A stretch of 60,000 bases of DNA from NCBI GenBank assembly GCA_009746045.1, contig RPFO01000296.1:657739-717738 (forward strand). Reading direction: 5' to 3'. Within the stretch, counting starts at the first letter, position 1; each line of letters begins with the position of its first letter. Positions 29,117-56,142 of this stretch are shown piece after piece. The DNA comes from Mesostigma viride. Lineage: Eukaryota > Streptophyta > Mesostigmatophyceae > Mesostigmatales > Mesostigmataceae. The position numbers and the translations under genes were made by a program. Under the pieces are notes generated by a model that was not told the origin of the DNA, did no database searches, and was given only the letters and a program-made list of their open reading frames with translations.

Positions 29117-32100
29117 TCACCTCGCGACCCTGCCCCTGTGCGCCTGCGAGATCTTCTGCTGCTGCGCGCTCGCTCGGCGATCCGCCTTAATCCTCTTGCT
29201 GCCATCGCCGTCACGCGGTACCTCCTCCTCCTCTTCCTCCTCCTCGTGGCCCTCGTCCTCGTCGTCACAGTGACCGTCGGCGTTATAGCGACCGCCCTCG
29301 CCCTCCTCGGCACCGTCGTAGTGACCGTCGTCACAGTGACCGTCGTCGTCGGGATTGTCATCGTCGTCACCGCCGTCGCCGTCCTTCCCTCCGCGGCGCT
29401 TCACGGGATTCCAGCGTGTGCGCTGGCTCTTGCGCTTGCCGACAAACCGCCGGCTGCCCCGCTGGCCGTATTGCTCCACCTGGGAAGCGTCCGAGGGAGA
29501 AGCAGACAAGACAAGATTGTGCGGATCCCAGAAAAGTTGATCAGGCCAATGCAGGGGCGAGTATATACGCAGATAGGGGTAGAAAAGTGATAGGCATTGC
29601 CTCGCAAAAGAGGTAGCGTAAAGAAGCCGAGTGTACAATAGATAGAATAGATAGACCTGACATGGCAGTGTGATATGAATGAACCGAGTGCGATATCAAT
29701 ACACCCCCCTCAGCAGCGAGCTATAAATAGACCCACCTTGGCGGTATGGTGCGCGCAGTAGCTGTAACCCCCCAAGTGTGCGCCCGGCTGGAACACCGCC
29801 GCATTCCGGCACTGCCACCCCTGCCCGTTACTCCGCAGGCACCTCGGGTGGCCATTCGGTAACAGCCTCTCCTTGGGGAACCTCGTCGAGCCACCTTCCT
29901 CGGGCTCCCCTCCCGCGCCCCCGCCCCCACCATCGCTGTCCCCCCCCTTCCCAGGCCCTTTCTGGGCCGCAGCACCCAGAGCCTCCCGCTCCATCTCCCT
30001 CTGGTCCTTATCCGCCACAATGTCGCGACCATCCCCGTCGCCCTCCCCGCCCTGCTGGCCCGGGCCCCCATTCCCCGGGACCGTGGAAGGGTAGCCCCCC
30101 TCGGGGCCCATGAAGTCCTTGCCAAAGGGGGCACGGGAAGGGATCGCCCCCCCCCCCCCGCGCCTGATGGAAGCGACCCCACCCAACCAGGGATGGGCAT
30201 CCCCTTTGGGAACGTCGGGGGCAGACCCATGCTTGGGACACCGGCAGGGTGCGGCAAGCCGGCTTGAGACGATAGATGGTAGTGGGGATTCCCAACGAGG
30301 GCCATGGCCGCCGCCGCCGCCGCCGCTGCCGCCGCCGCCGCCGCGACACCGGGGGGCACTCCTGGGATGTTCAACGCGTGGGGCCCCAGGGGGGGGTACT
30401 GCGGCACCTGGGCCTCCTCCTTCACGCCCACCGACTGCCCACTGTCCATGCGGCCCTCGCCCGCCAGGTGCGGGTTCCCGATCGAAGGGAGAAGCAACTC
30501 CTGCGGCCACCGGCCCATGCTAGCTCCCGTCCCAGTATGTCCAGGCGACCCAAGCATTGACCCCCCCCGTGCGCCGGAAGGAGCCCCTCCGGGGGTTCCC
30601 CGCCACGGCCATCCTCCCCTCCCCCCACTGCGATCCCCCCGCCATCCTCCCACCGCCCCCCCACCTTGCTGTCACAGGTTCTGGTCCCTACATGCCCGCC
30701 CTTGCCATCGCCGCCCCCATGTTCCGCCTTGGCCGATTTCCCAGACCCCCTGCCCTCAGGGTCCCCCTCGTCCCCCCGGGCTTTCCCACTCCCTGGCTTA
30801 CGACCCTGACCTTGCGCACCCGCCCTGCTGGACCCATAGGCCCCATGCTCGGCCCCGCCCCCAACCCCCAGTTCCCGCCCACTCGTGCACCCCTCCCGGT
30901 CACCCTCCGAGTATCCCAGGGTCCCATGGCCCTGCGGCCAGCGCCCCCCGGGACCAGCCCCAACTGGCTGTCCCGTCCTGGCGCCCGTGACGGAACGTGC
31001 CGCATCCGAAGAGCCGCCCCGTACGGCACTAGCACCAGCGCCGGCGCCGGAAACCCCTCCAAACCCACCACTTTGGCCCCTCTTTGCCATCCCTGCAGCC
31101 CCCGTGGGCACTCCTGCAGCCGGGTCCCCTGCGGTGATGCTATCGGACGCGCCAGATCGGCGCGCTGCTGGCGGCGGTGGGGCAACGACCCCCCCGTCCG
31201 CCCCTTCCTGTGGACCCCACCCCTGGCCCCTTTCCCCCTGGCTCGCCGCGACAGGTGTCAGGAAACGGAGCAAAGAGTGGCATGCGGGGCCCTTCCCTTG
31301 CGTCTCGCGGCTACTATCCGCCGCAGCGGCAGCACGGACTACCTGGGCGCCCGCCCCCGCGCCTGCGCTCCAGTGCGTTCTCGGACCGAACGCGCTAGGG
31401 ACCCTGGCAGGTGGCCCGGCGGGGTCTGCCCGAGCGGCCCCTGCGACGCCGCTGATGTCGCGCTCGGGGCCGCTCCCCCGTGCGCTGACGTCACCCCCCG
31501 CCCGAGGCCCCACGGCGTCGCCACGGCAGCTCGGGGGCGCCACGGCGGGCAGAGTGGCAGCATCTTCCAGCACAGCTTTAGGGGCGTCATACGTGCCGGT
31601 GGCGTCCCTGCCGGCGTGGGGGTCCCGGTCCAGGTCCAGGGACGCACTGGGACCGCCGTCACCCGCCGCCCGCCTCTCGTTTGCCGCATGGCTCCTAGGT
31701 TGTTGCTCTTGACGATGTTGCTGCCCATATCGATATTGTTCGTCCTCCGAGGCGCCGCCGTCGTGGCCATGCCCGCCTTGGCCGCCGCTGACATCATCAT
31801 GTTCGCTGACATCATCGTGTTCGCGGTCGCTGACATCATCGTCGTCACCCTCGTCGCCGCGACCCTGGGGCCTGCACCCCTGGGGATGCCGCTCGTTCTG
31901 CGCTCGCCACCTGTCGCCCCGCGCCCCCTGGCTCACAGGCTCTGGCCCACCGCCCCCTCCTCCCGCCGGCGATGACGCAGGCTCTCGCGCCCGCGCTCCA
32001 ACCACAGGCATGCTCCCTTGCCCTCCAGCCGTGGGACCAGAGTTGGGCTCTTGCCCCCGGCCTCCCGCGCGAGGACTTGTCTCGAACGCATTGCCACGGC

Positions 32101-32470
32101 TTCCCCCAGAGGCAGGCTTATCCTTGGGAGAGGGCTGTGAGGATTCAAGGGAAGGCGGTGGGCGGGCGGGCGAGGCAGAGAGCCGCTCCCCTCCCCTCTC
32201 CGGTCGTACGGCAGAGAGGGGAGCCGCATGCCTCTCCGCTCCGCTCTCCGCTTGTGACGCGGCAGCCACAGCTTGCGCAGGGGAAGACAAGTGACGGGAG
32301 GGCGTCGTAACACCTGGCTGGCCCCGCTCCCCCATGAGCGCTTGCTCCACAAGCTCCCGTGTGGACACCTGGCCGGGCCCTCGGGGGGGCGACGGTGACG
32401 TCAGCGCGTGGACGCCCGCGGGCGCCGATCTCATCATCGCCCCTCTCTCCCAGGGGCTTCCCGAGCTCAT
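29117..32470 (-). CDS. WRC-domain protein, Gly/Pro/Ala-rich, at least two exons
   Basis: The proposed start is Met at 32470. A first open stretch (32470 to ~30570) encodes a disordered Gly/Ala/Arg/Asp-rich protein. The frame changes at a G8 run (~30560) into a segment with poly-Ala and GNPHYHLSSQAGLPHPAGVP, and again at a G-run near 30150 into FGKDFMGPEGGYPS and the WRC-like motif RCLRSNGQGWQC...YCAHHTAK (C-X9-C-X17-C-X2-H). A GT donor after AAG (exon ends 29737) and a CAG acceptor (exon starts 29479) join, phase 0, to VEQYGQRGSRRFVGKRKSQR and an acidic tail ending at 29117. WRC domains occur in plant growth-regulating factors and related nuclear proteins, so DNA binding or nuclear function is inferred. 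No QLQ domain is seen. The homopolymer frame changes may be sequencing errors. Confidence 0.55.
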
Positions 32471-35400
32471 TCAGGGGCGGCTACCGCTCTGCGAGGCAAC
32501 CAGCCCCAGGTAAGCTTCCCTAGTGGGGGGACCGTGAAGTCCACGAATACCACCAGAGCGTGAAATCAGTGGGACTATCACCGAGACAGACCTGGAGGCT
32601 GCGCGCTAGTGCCGAGTTAGACTAGTGCTGTGCACCGGTCGAATATCTGCCACCGAGGCGCTTGATCTGGCTATAGGGATTTTCTGGCTCGAACTGACAA
32701 GGTGAAGTCTGGCAAAGGATGGTTGCCTTTTGGTCAAGATACTGACCGCGCTTGAAGCCTCTTATTGCTGCGTGCTAACAGGTGCGCTCGTATTGTTGGC
32801 ATGGTGGCCGCGATCTCTCGCCTCGTGCCGTCCAAGCACAAGTCCTTCGCTCTTCTCCGACTTTGCCCTGACCTCTTGCTCGGTTCGCAGAGGCCGTAGA
32901 GAAAGAAGCAAGGACGTTGGCCTCACAGAAAACCGTCACTGCCAGGGATGTTCAGTGGCAGGGTGAGATGCACACCTGTGACAGCGGCGTGCGAATACAA
33001 GCAAGTGTCCAAGAACCCCCCAAAAAATATTTGAGTGCGTGCACAAGATGCGGACAAGGTATGTGCCATTCATAAACCATTTGCGCTAAACCCACGAGCC
33101 CCCATCAATAGAGATTATTCTTTGAAAGGTTGTGCACACACGCCATTCAAAACAAGCAGTGCGAACATTGAGGTTGAGGCAGGTTTGCCGACATACAAAA
33201 ACCAAAGTGCATTGGTAGACCATTATACTCAATATTCAACTTGGCAAAGTGTACTCCTTGACCATGGAACGTGCTAGTGACAGTATCAACTAGTGACAGC
33301 ATGAACTCGTGAGTGACAGTATGCTACACATCCAGGCCGAGCGGTGGTGGGGAAAGTATGTGACAGGGACTCCCACGACCAATTAGGCAGAGAGGGGGTT
33401 GGTGTATGATGACAGCGTGGTGGGTGGGCCGGGGCATTGATAGGCTAAGATGGAAACAGACAAAAGCGGCATTCTTAATTGCCCATTTTATTCTCTAACA
33501 TGTCCCATCGTTCCCAGTCCTTTCTGAGAGTTCTTGAATGAGCATGCTATTTTATGAGGATAGACCAGTTCCTTTGCCTAGTTAAAAGTACCAGGACAGT
33601 TACGAGGCTAAACCAGCAAACCGTCAAGAACTAGGCACATCAGACACTAGGTAAAAAGTCCAGGAACTGGGAAGTCGAGGAGGACTTGGCACAATAGAGG
33701 AGGATCCAGGGACCCACGTACAGCATCCCAGCATTCACAGTCAGCCATGAGAGAACGCATAGATAGGGGGGAACTGAGGGAAAGCTAGAGAGAAGCAGGG
33801 CAGAGCAACTGGCATGCACGGCACTTCCTCTCGCAGGCACTGCAGGCCCTCTGATTAGACTTCGGCAGGGAAAATGCTTGTCTGGCTAACACTGAAAACA
33901 ATAGGCACACATCCGCGCTAAGTAGCTGCGGATCGATCCAGATCGGGTAGCACAGGGACAACAGGGTTACTGTGCCTGGGCACGATAACGGAGGCCTGCC
34001 CTACAAAAAAGGATGAAAATGCTTTCATTTTCAACCATACGACATATACGGTAGAAAGTGCAGCGCCCAAGCAAAGCAATAGCAGCTCCGAAGCCCAGAT
34101 CGCATATCGGGATGGGCTGACTAAATTTGGAACGCCCACGGTCGAACGAGGACGTTGTCGCGTGGTGGACAGGGAGGACGACACCAGCTGTTGTAGGAAG
34201 GTGCAGCTACCGCTACGAAAATGTCATGCGCAGAGTTTCGAAATTGGCATCGGGTTTCGCCGGGAGCGCTCGGGTATGAACCTGTCCGCAGCTAAAACAA
34301 ATTCTATCGCCGGCGAAAAAAGCCAATTGGCGCCCGCACGTTTGCGGAAACAAGAATGGCCATGGAAAGGCGCGTTTACTGCTGCCTGGCCGTGCGTGTT
34401 CACCATGACGATCAAGCTATGAATCAGGCCAAGGGGTGGGGAAATGGTCTAAACCAAGTGAGACCAAGTCCGCTACCCGCGTCAACCTGCCCTGCGATTC
34501 GTGGCCTTAAGGGAGCGTGCTGGCTCGGGAGCAGCGTTATGAGAATTAATTACCTTCATCCCCCTATGGGACTCTCCAAAGTCCGCCCATCTGCGCACCC
34601 CCATTAAACGCAAATCGCACCGCAAGTTGCAAGAGGACTCCAAATTCAGAGCATGCATCTGCGCGCGCCTTCCCGCCGAGCAAGGACTGGTCAACACCTA
34701 GTCGCTATTTCAAAATTTACTGCCTGCAATTGGCTCGCTGCGGCAATAAGCTGCTGTGGGTCGCGCAAAAAACCCTCTGCAATGGCTGCGATCCAATTCT
34801 TCCTAGGTTCCAACCGACTGCTCACGCAGGACACGCGCTGCCATAGACGAATCTGCTAGTGGTTTCGCGCCCGGCGATTTTTTAGTTTGAGCTCAGTCAA
34901 AATCGTCAAATCCCCGCAGGCAGAGGAATACGTTGAACCACTTTCATTTGGTAACGCCTAGGCCTAGGTCCAGTTCGCCGCGTCAGCTACGCCCCTTGAG
35001 CTGTGATTGGCGGCTTCTGCCAAGCCCAAGGTCCCTACTAGGGTGGTGCGCGACGGTTTGAGCCTCCATTTCAAAGCAGGCCGTCGAGATTCGAAAACCG
35101 TCCCCGCTTCCTTGTTCAAATTTCGACGTCCCTAACTACACCCCCCCCCTATATACATGCGGTACGATCGCGCGGGGCCGATTTTTCCGCGTCTCCATAC
35201 TGTAGTCCATGCTGGCCAGTGGCCAGTGGCCACTTGTCCCACGCTGGGGACAAGCATATGCCACGAAAATAAGTATTCGACCAGGATTCGACCAGGATTC
35301 GACATCCTCTACACTGTACAGTAGTGTAGTTCCTGCGACCTGCACCGTCACAAGTCCCATGCAATCGTGTTGTCTTATCTGCCCAGTGTCCGGTGCCCAG

Positions 35401-35500
35401 CTGGGTCGAGACGCGATTATTGGCGCGTAGTCGGGGCCGGGACTGTTTGCTACAGTAGCCAGTAGGTATTTAAATATTTATAAAAAGAAATAATAAAATT
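32471..35500. other. No gene recognised; probable upstream region of the WRC gene
   Basis: I see no coding frame with family resemblance and no long repeat. The first few hundred bases are the likely promoter side of the minus-strand WRC gene, but I cannot point to a defined element. Confidence 0.45.
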
Positions 35501-35514
35501 TTAAAATATTTTTA

Positions 35515-36265
35515 ATCAGGCGGAGCCAATTTTCGGAAGAACCGTCAGGTTCGCCAGAATTGGCGAAGCTTATAAGGCCGTACACGTGAGAAAACATAGG
35601 AATAGGGGATGAAAATCCGTCAATCCATCCATACATACATCCATCCATACATACATCCACCGAATTTGTCCCGAATTTGCAAGCAAAGGGTGAGGTTCTT
35701 CCGAAAATTGGCTCCGCCGTAGAGTTTCAACGGGCAAGTTGCAAACACGCACGTTACTTGATAAATAATCAGGCGGAGCCAATTTTCGGAAGAACCGTTA
35801 GGTTCGCCAGAATTGGCGAAGCTTATCAGGCGGAGCCAATTTTCGGAAGAACCGTTAGGTTCGCCAGAATTGGCGAAGCTTATAAGGCCGTACACGTGAG
35901 AAAACATAGGAATAGGGGATGAAAATCCGTCAATCCATCCATACATACATACATCCATCCATCCATCCACCGAATTTGTCCCGAATTTGCAAGCAGAAGG
36001 GTGAGGTTCTTCCGAAAATTGGCTCCGCCGTAGAGTTTCAACGGGCAAGTTGCAAACACGCACGTTACTTGATAAGGCCGTACACGTGAGAAAACATAGG
36101 AATAGGGGATGAAAATCCGTCAATCCATCCATCCATACATACATCCATCCATCCATCCACCGAATTTGTCCCGAATTTGCAAGCATAAGGGTGAGGTTCT
36201 TCCGAAAATTGGCTCCGCCGTTGAGTTTCAACGGGCAAGTTGCAAACACGCACGTTACTTGATAA
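35515..36265. repeat. Tandem array of hairpin units with CCAT microsatellite cores
   Basis: Three to four copies of a ~200-250-bp unit. Each has GGCGGAGCCAATTTTCGG at one end and its reverse complement at the other (25-bp perfect arms, complete in the first and second units), with ATCCATCCATAC repeats and GCCGTACACGTGAGAAAAC between. Units join through TTGATAA or CTTATCAGG. A minus frame (36414-35620) runs through it because each unit lacks stops. It is probably a non-autonomous inverted-repeat element amplified in tandem. Confidence 0.75.
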
Positions 36266-36719
36266 AGTAATAGCTCAGCCCGCGAGACCTCAGACCTGTG
36301 ACCTTTCGCTCCCCCTCCCGCGCGAAGGAAGACAAGGTTGTAACTAAAAATCTGCTGTCGCCACGAGGTTGCCACGTATAAGTCTTGCCCTTGGCCATGG
36401 CGTCGGAGAACCATTCATGGAATTGATGAAGGAGCCCAATGCACCTGCGGGCTGCGTTGAGGGCGTAAGACTTGAGAGGCCCGCATCTGGGCAGGATAAC
36501 CAACGAAAGCTTGCCCAGGATTATGATTGAATTTCGCTTTCCTTGGTTAGCCCCCGCATCTCCCAGTCACGTATGCTTCCTGAGGCCTGACATTGTCAAG
36601 GGAAACGCCGATGATCCTCGACACTAGCACATCAGAACAGGGCAGGTCTGCATGCCATGGGCATTATTACGCTTAATAATCAGAAAAATTCTGGTAACCG
36701 CGAGCGAGGCATGTCGCGC
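36266..36719. other. Region upstream of the kinase gene, no gene recognised
   Basis: A short minus frame (36503-36255) reads QFHEWFSDAMAKGKTYTW but has no family resemblance that I can name. Otherwise no feature is supported. Confidence 0.35.
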
Positions 36720-36779
36720 CTCGATATAGGATCTATCGTGCGTAATTAATCGATATAGGATCTATCGTGCGTAATTAAG
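36720..36779 (+). promoter_or_regulatory. Direct duplication with palindrome just upstream of the kinase start
   Basis: TCGATATAGGATCTATCG followed by TGCGTAATTAA occurs twice in tandem (near 36719-36747 and 36748-36777), 25 bp before the ATG. Each copy is an imperfect palindrome (CGATA...TATCG). A paired protein-binding site is possible; this is inferred from position only. Confidence 0.4.
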
Positions 36780-36802
36780 AGGTGTCGGGTTAGTGACGTG
36801 GC

Positions 36803-52506
<15,704 letters not shown>

Positions 52507-52583
52507 TCACACTAGTTCTCACAGTAGATCACAGTAGTCACACTAGTTCTCACAGTAGATCACAGTAGTCACACTAGTTCTCT
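52507..52583. repeat. Tandem repeat just after the kinase stop
   Basis: Repeats of CACACTAGTTCTCACAGTAG and ATCACAGTAGT begin at the stop codon, so they form the start of the 3' UTR. Confidence 0.85.
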
Positions 52584-53055
52584 TCTGCGTTCCATGCCCA
52601 TGGGTCCTAGGATTAGTTGCTTCCACCATCATCATCATGAACGGTTAAGAAATCCTCCGTGGCTCCCCAAGGTGCGTCTGTAATATGAGAGAGGCTGGAG
52701 ATATCCCAGTCGAAGTTCTTCTGCGCACGGTCCCGCTCACGTAGGATTAACGAATGGATTAGTCTTGTGTCCCCGTTGGGGGACCACGGAGCACTGAATT
52801 CTCCACTTAAGATAGTGGACGTCTCCACTCTCCCCAAGACGTCAATGTGTACATACATGGCCACAGCTAGTCTAAAATATGGGCCTCAAGCAAGGCCTCG
52901 AGCTAATCTTGCACGCAAACTATGCCTACCATGCCTTTTATATTTCCTAGGAGGTTAAGGTGTCGTAGTCTTTGACAATGTCCGCCCATCGCTGAGCACT
53001 TATCCTGCACTTACTTTGTATCCTGCACATATCCGACCATATCTGAGTGAGAGGG
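52584..53055. other. Kinase 3' flank, no gene recognised
   Basis: A TGTAA at about 52679-52683 is a candidate chlorophyte-type poly(A) signal for the kinase mRNA. I see no other feature. Confidence 0.4.
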
Positions 53056-53616
53056 GTTAATTAATTAATTAATTAAGGTGAGGGTCCTATGCCAGACCCC
53101 CCAAAACCATAATATGGAATAACATGCAAAGCTGGCCTTGGGGCCCCCAAACTATGATTTTGCCATGTAAATGGGATGTGTGGGGGTCCATCCCACCCAC
53201 TGATGGGGGGTATATACCCCTTTTAGTGACCGGTATTACGCAAAAACGGACAAAAGACGCTACTCTAGGGGCATATCCCCTAGGACAATGGGGGCACAAT
53301 TACTCATGTTTCAATATATTCCCATATAAAATCGTATATGGTGAGGTTGCCTACCTAATTGGAGCCCTGGAATGATGAGTATTATTGAAGTTATTAATTT
53401 TCCCCTAAAAACCGTACTTTTCTAGGCTGAAAAAAATAAATCAAATAAAAAACACATATTTAGAGCCTGGGGAGATATACACAAATACTACACATATCGA
53501 CAATTAATGCCACAAAATCTGAGCTCATTCTGAGTACAAACGTAGAAGTTATAGCGTTTGGCAGTTTGCCACCTGTGCAGACGCTAAGGAAGGCAATAGT
53601 GAGTATTAAGGCACAC
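53056..53616. other. Unassigned, starts with a TTAA tail
   Basis: GTTAATTAATTAATTAATTA at 53057-53076 looks like a minus-strand retroelement tail. The adjoining AGGGTCCTATG resembles the end of the foldback element at 3520 (AGGGTCCCAT), but no opposing arm is seen. Confidence 0.35.
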
Positions 53617-53868
53617 TAACACTTCCTATGCTATGCGTCAGCCTACCTATGGTATTGCACTGGTTGTATTGCACCCACAGTGTTGCGCCCCGGCACCATG
53701 CCGTGGAGAGAGCGCTCTGTGGCCTGCCCACCTGCGGCAGTGAGAGAAGCTAGGGCGCCCTCCCTCCTTCTCACTGTGTATATAGGGTTGAAGGTTCCTT
53801 TACTCTGTATTGGCACCCACGTGACGCAGTCACGTGCTTATTAATTAATTAATTAACACTTCCTATGC
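53617..53868 (+). mobile_element. SINE-like 222-bp insertion with 15-bp TSD
   Basis: TAACACTTCCTATGC is duplicated at 53617-53631 and 53854-53868. The insert (53632-53853) ends with the perfect hairpin CACGTGAC-GCA-GTCACGTG (53818-53836) and a TTATTAATTAATT tail. No Pol III A-box is evident, so it may be a SINE or a truncated LINE-family 3' end. Confidence 0.8.
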
Positions 53869-55110
53869 CATCCAAAAGGCTCCTGACCATGCCCAATTTG
53901 ACCACAATGTACGAGGAGGTGGCTGGGCACGTCATGTGCCCTTGCCTTACCTCGACACGGGCAACCTGTTGCGTGTGTGCACAACAATGAGGCAGGTAGC
54001 TCTACATGCCTAGCCAACACTTCTAATGCATATTCCAGGTTCATGGTGTGGGCATCATCCCAAAACCAAGCTGTCCGAATTCAAACACACCCTGGAAAGC
54101 CATATCCACTAATTGCCCAACCAAGGGTAACAACAGACAGTCCACAGAGAAAGCATAAGTATCATACATGCTGCTTGCCAAGGCTTCTTACCATGGTTAC
54201 CTTGCCTTGCTAGCATATGAATTAGGTCTCTCCCATTAGTGGGAGAAAGGCCAACAAGACAAAGATAACCCCTACCTACGTGCAGTTCCACCCATGCAGT
54301 ATGCCCCTCAGAACAACCACTGCCACCTTTCTTTCCAGCGCAATTGTTTGCCAAGAAACACCCTCAAGCTTGTGAGCCTCTAACCACAATGAGGCCGCTG
54401 CTAAGAAAGGCTGCGTCAATATTCACACAAAACTGAGTGCTGTTAGCAATCTCCTTCCAAGAAACCACTCAGCAAATCCCTGACAACTTGACGGCATGCC
54501 ACGGCTCACGCTTTGACACGTCCCAGCCATGCAACGCACATAAAACCACTAAAAGGTGCCAGGAATTTGGCGATGCGCAGCACGGAATGGCATTCTACCT
54601 GGCGCTAACTGCACGGAAAGAAGCCGAAAACTTGCGTTGATAACCCATAAAGGAAGCGAAACATCCATAGGGTGACGCTGAGCACACGATCGTACCATTA
54701 CCGGCGTTGTCCTTCGCCCAGCGGCGCAGGAAAGAACAACCTTCCATGGAATAATAAGACGCGCATCCCGCGAGCCTGGAGAGTGTCTTACCGATCATGA
54801 AGGAAATCTTGCCGAAACCCGGCATTTTTAAAAAAGCTTTACCAATAACAATTTAAACGCATCCTTGACGCTAGGTAAAGCCCATAAAACCTGACAATCA
54901 CCGCCGTCAGCGTGCATTCTAATTTATTCCTCTCGACGAAAACTTCAGATTGGACCCCCGTGGCGATGGTCATCAATAAAATCATCGACACTGCAAAAAA
55001 CGCGAACTCCGCTGAGAAGTAATATCATAAACTTGTCGTCTTTAAGATTAGCACAGTTTCTCTGCATGCCGCGAGCTATCTTTTTCTACTCTGCCTGAAA
55101 CCACGTCGCC
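53869..55110. other. No gene recognised
   Basis: No frame with family resemblance, repeat or RNA structure that I can support. Confidence 0.45.
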
Positions 55111-55218
55111 ATGGCCAGCTCCGGTAGTGGTGCGCGCACCGTGCACCACTTTTTCACGGTACGGACGGGTACCGCGAATTTTTTCGGCGCCAAAAAATTC
55201 GCGCCGGGACCGTCACCT
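55111..55218 (+). pseudogene. Possible N-terminus of a hAT-type transposase gene
   Basis: ATG 55111 in a GCC-ATGG context opens MASSGSGARTVHHFFTVRTG and GTANFFGAKKFAPG. The frame is cut off at the TTAA tail of copy E. It could be the first part of the gene whose BED-like finger appears at 58795. This rests on position and style rather than direct homology. Confidence 0.3.
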
Positions 55219-56142
55219 TAATTAATTAATTAGTTAATTAATTAAGAACATAACTCCGGTGGGAGTTTATGTAACACATAGCCCTGAGGATTACTCACGT
55301 GACGCAGTCACGTGTCTATTAATAGCCCTGAGAGGGGGCATATGGTTTGTAATGTACATTCGAGCTACAACCTGCAGGTGGGGAGATGTAAACCGCCACC
55401 TACTCTGGGTGCACAAGGTGCACCTGCACCACCATGATGTATCATACCTGAAAGGCCTGGCGTGGGGTGGAAGATTATCATGGCTAGGCAATGGCTAGGG
55501 TGCATGGCATCTCAGCAGAGAGCAACTCTCTGCATGGGCAAAACATGACTAAATAAAGCTAGGCATCATCTGGTGTGGGGCTCATGATAGGCTAAATAAT
55601 GCTAATTCATCATCTGGTATGGGGCCCATAATAGGCGTACATGTACTTAAGGCCACGGTGGCTAGGCCTTACTAATATTCTACACTACTACTGCGATAGT
55701 CCCCTAAGCGGGGGTGGCCGAGGGTGCTGGGGCAGCGGGGGTCGGTCGCTTGCCATGGTTTGTGGTTGACGTAGATGGCCGCCCCCTTCCAGTACACCGG
55801 CTTCCCCGCCGCAGTCTGCCGGAGCTGGAGGTAGGTCGGCCATAGCTCCCGTCGCCGTCGTTGCTGCGCCAGGGTCAACTCGTCGTCCAAGGCCGTGTAG
55901 TGAGTAATCTCGAGCCGCTTGCGGCGTCTGAGGAACGAAATATTGTCCGCCGGGTTCTCAAAGATGAGCAGCCGCGGAGGCGCCCCCGTCTTGCCCCGCG
56001 AGCGGGGAAGGTGGTGGGCGTCCAGCTTGATCTCACCAACTTGAGGCCCATGCGGCCAAGGATTTCTTTCTCAAACGCCTGCGCAAGCTTCACGGAGTTC
56101 TCACCCTCCACCAGGTCGAAGTTCTTGACGATGATGCTATAA
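55219..56142 (-). mobile_element. ORF1-type retroelement copy E, 5'-truncated
   Basis: Tail (55219-55246), hairpin ACTCC-GGTG-GGAGT (one loop change), 3' UTR, then the ORF1 C-terminal half (56142-55672) with NSVKLAQAFEKEILGRMG, DDELTLAQQRRRRELWPTYL and KPVYWKGAAIYVNHKP. Frame changes are present. It begins abruptly at the region encoding IIVKNF, a typical 5' truncation. A 33-bp insertion lies in its 3' UTR. Confidence 0.75.
55278..55332 (+). mobile_element. Ultra-short (33 bp) retro-insertion with 11-bp TSD
   Basis: ATAGCCCTGAG is duplicated at 55278-55288 and 55322-55332; the undisturbed site is seen in copies B and H (CATAGCCCTGAGAAGGGGC). The insert (55289-55321) is GATTACT, then the hairpin CACGTGACGCAGTCACGTG, then TCTATTA. 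The hairpin is identical to the one ending the SINE-like element at 53818-53836. Confidence 0.8.

Noticed and set aside
30557-31975. Proline-rich plus-strand protein of 472 residues
   Set aside because: It is the reverse reading of the GC-rich WRC gene. The zinc motif and a coherent intron support the minus strand.
35620-36414. 264-residue minus-strand protein with repeated ANSGQIRWMDGW segments
   Set aside because: It follows exactly the tandem hairpin-repeat units, including the CCAT microsatellite, and has no independent start or domain.
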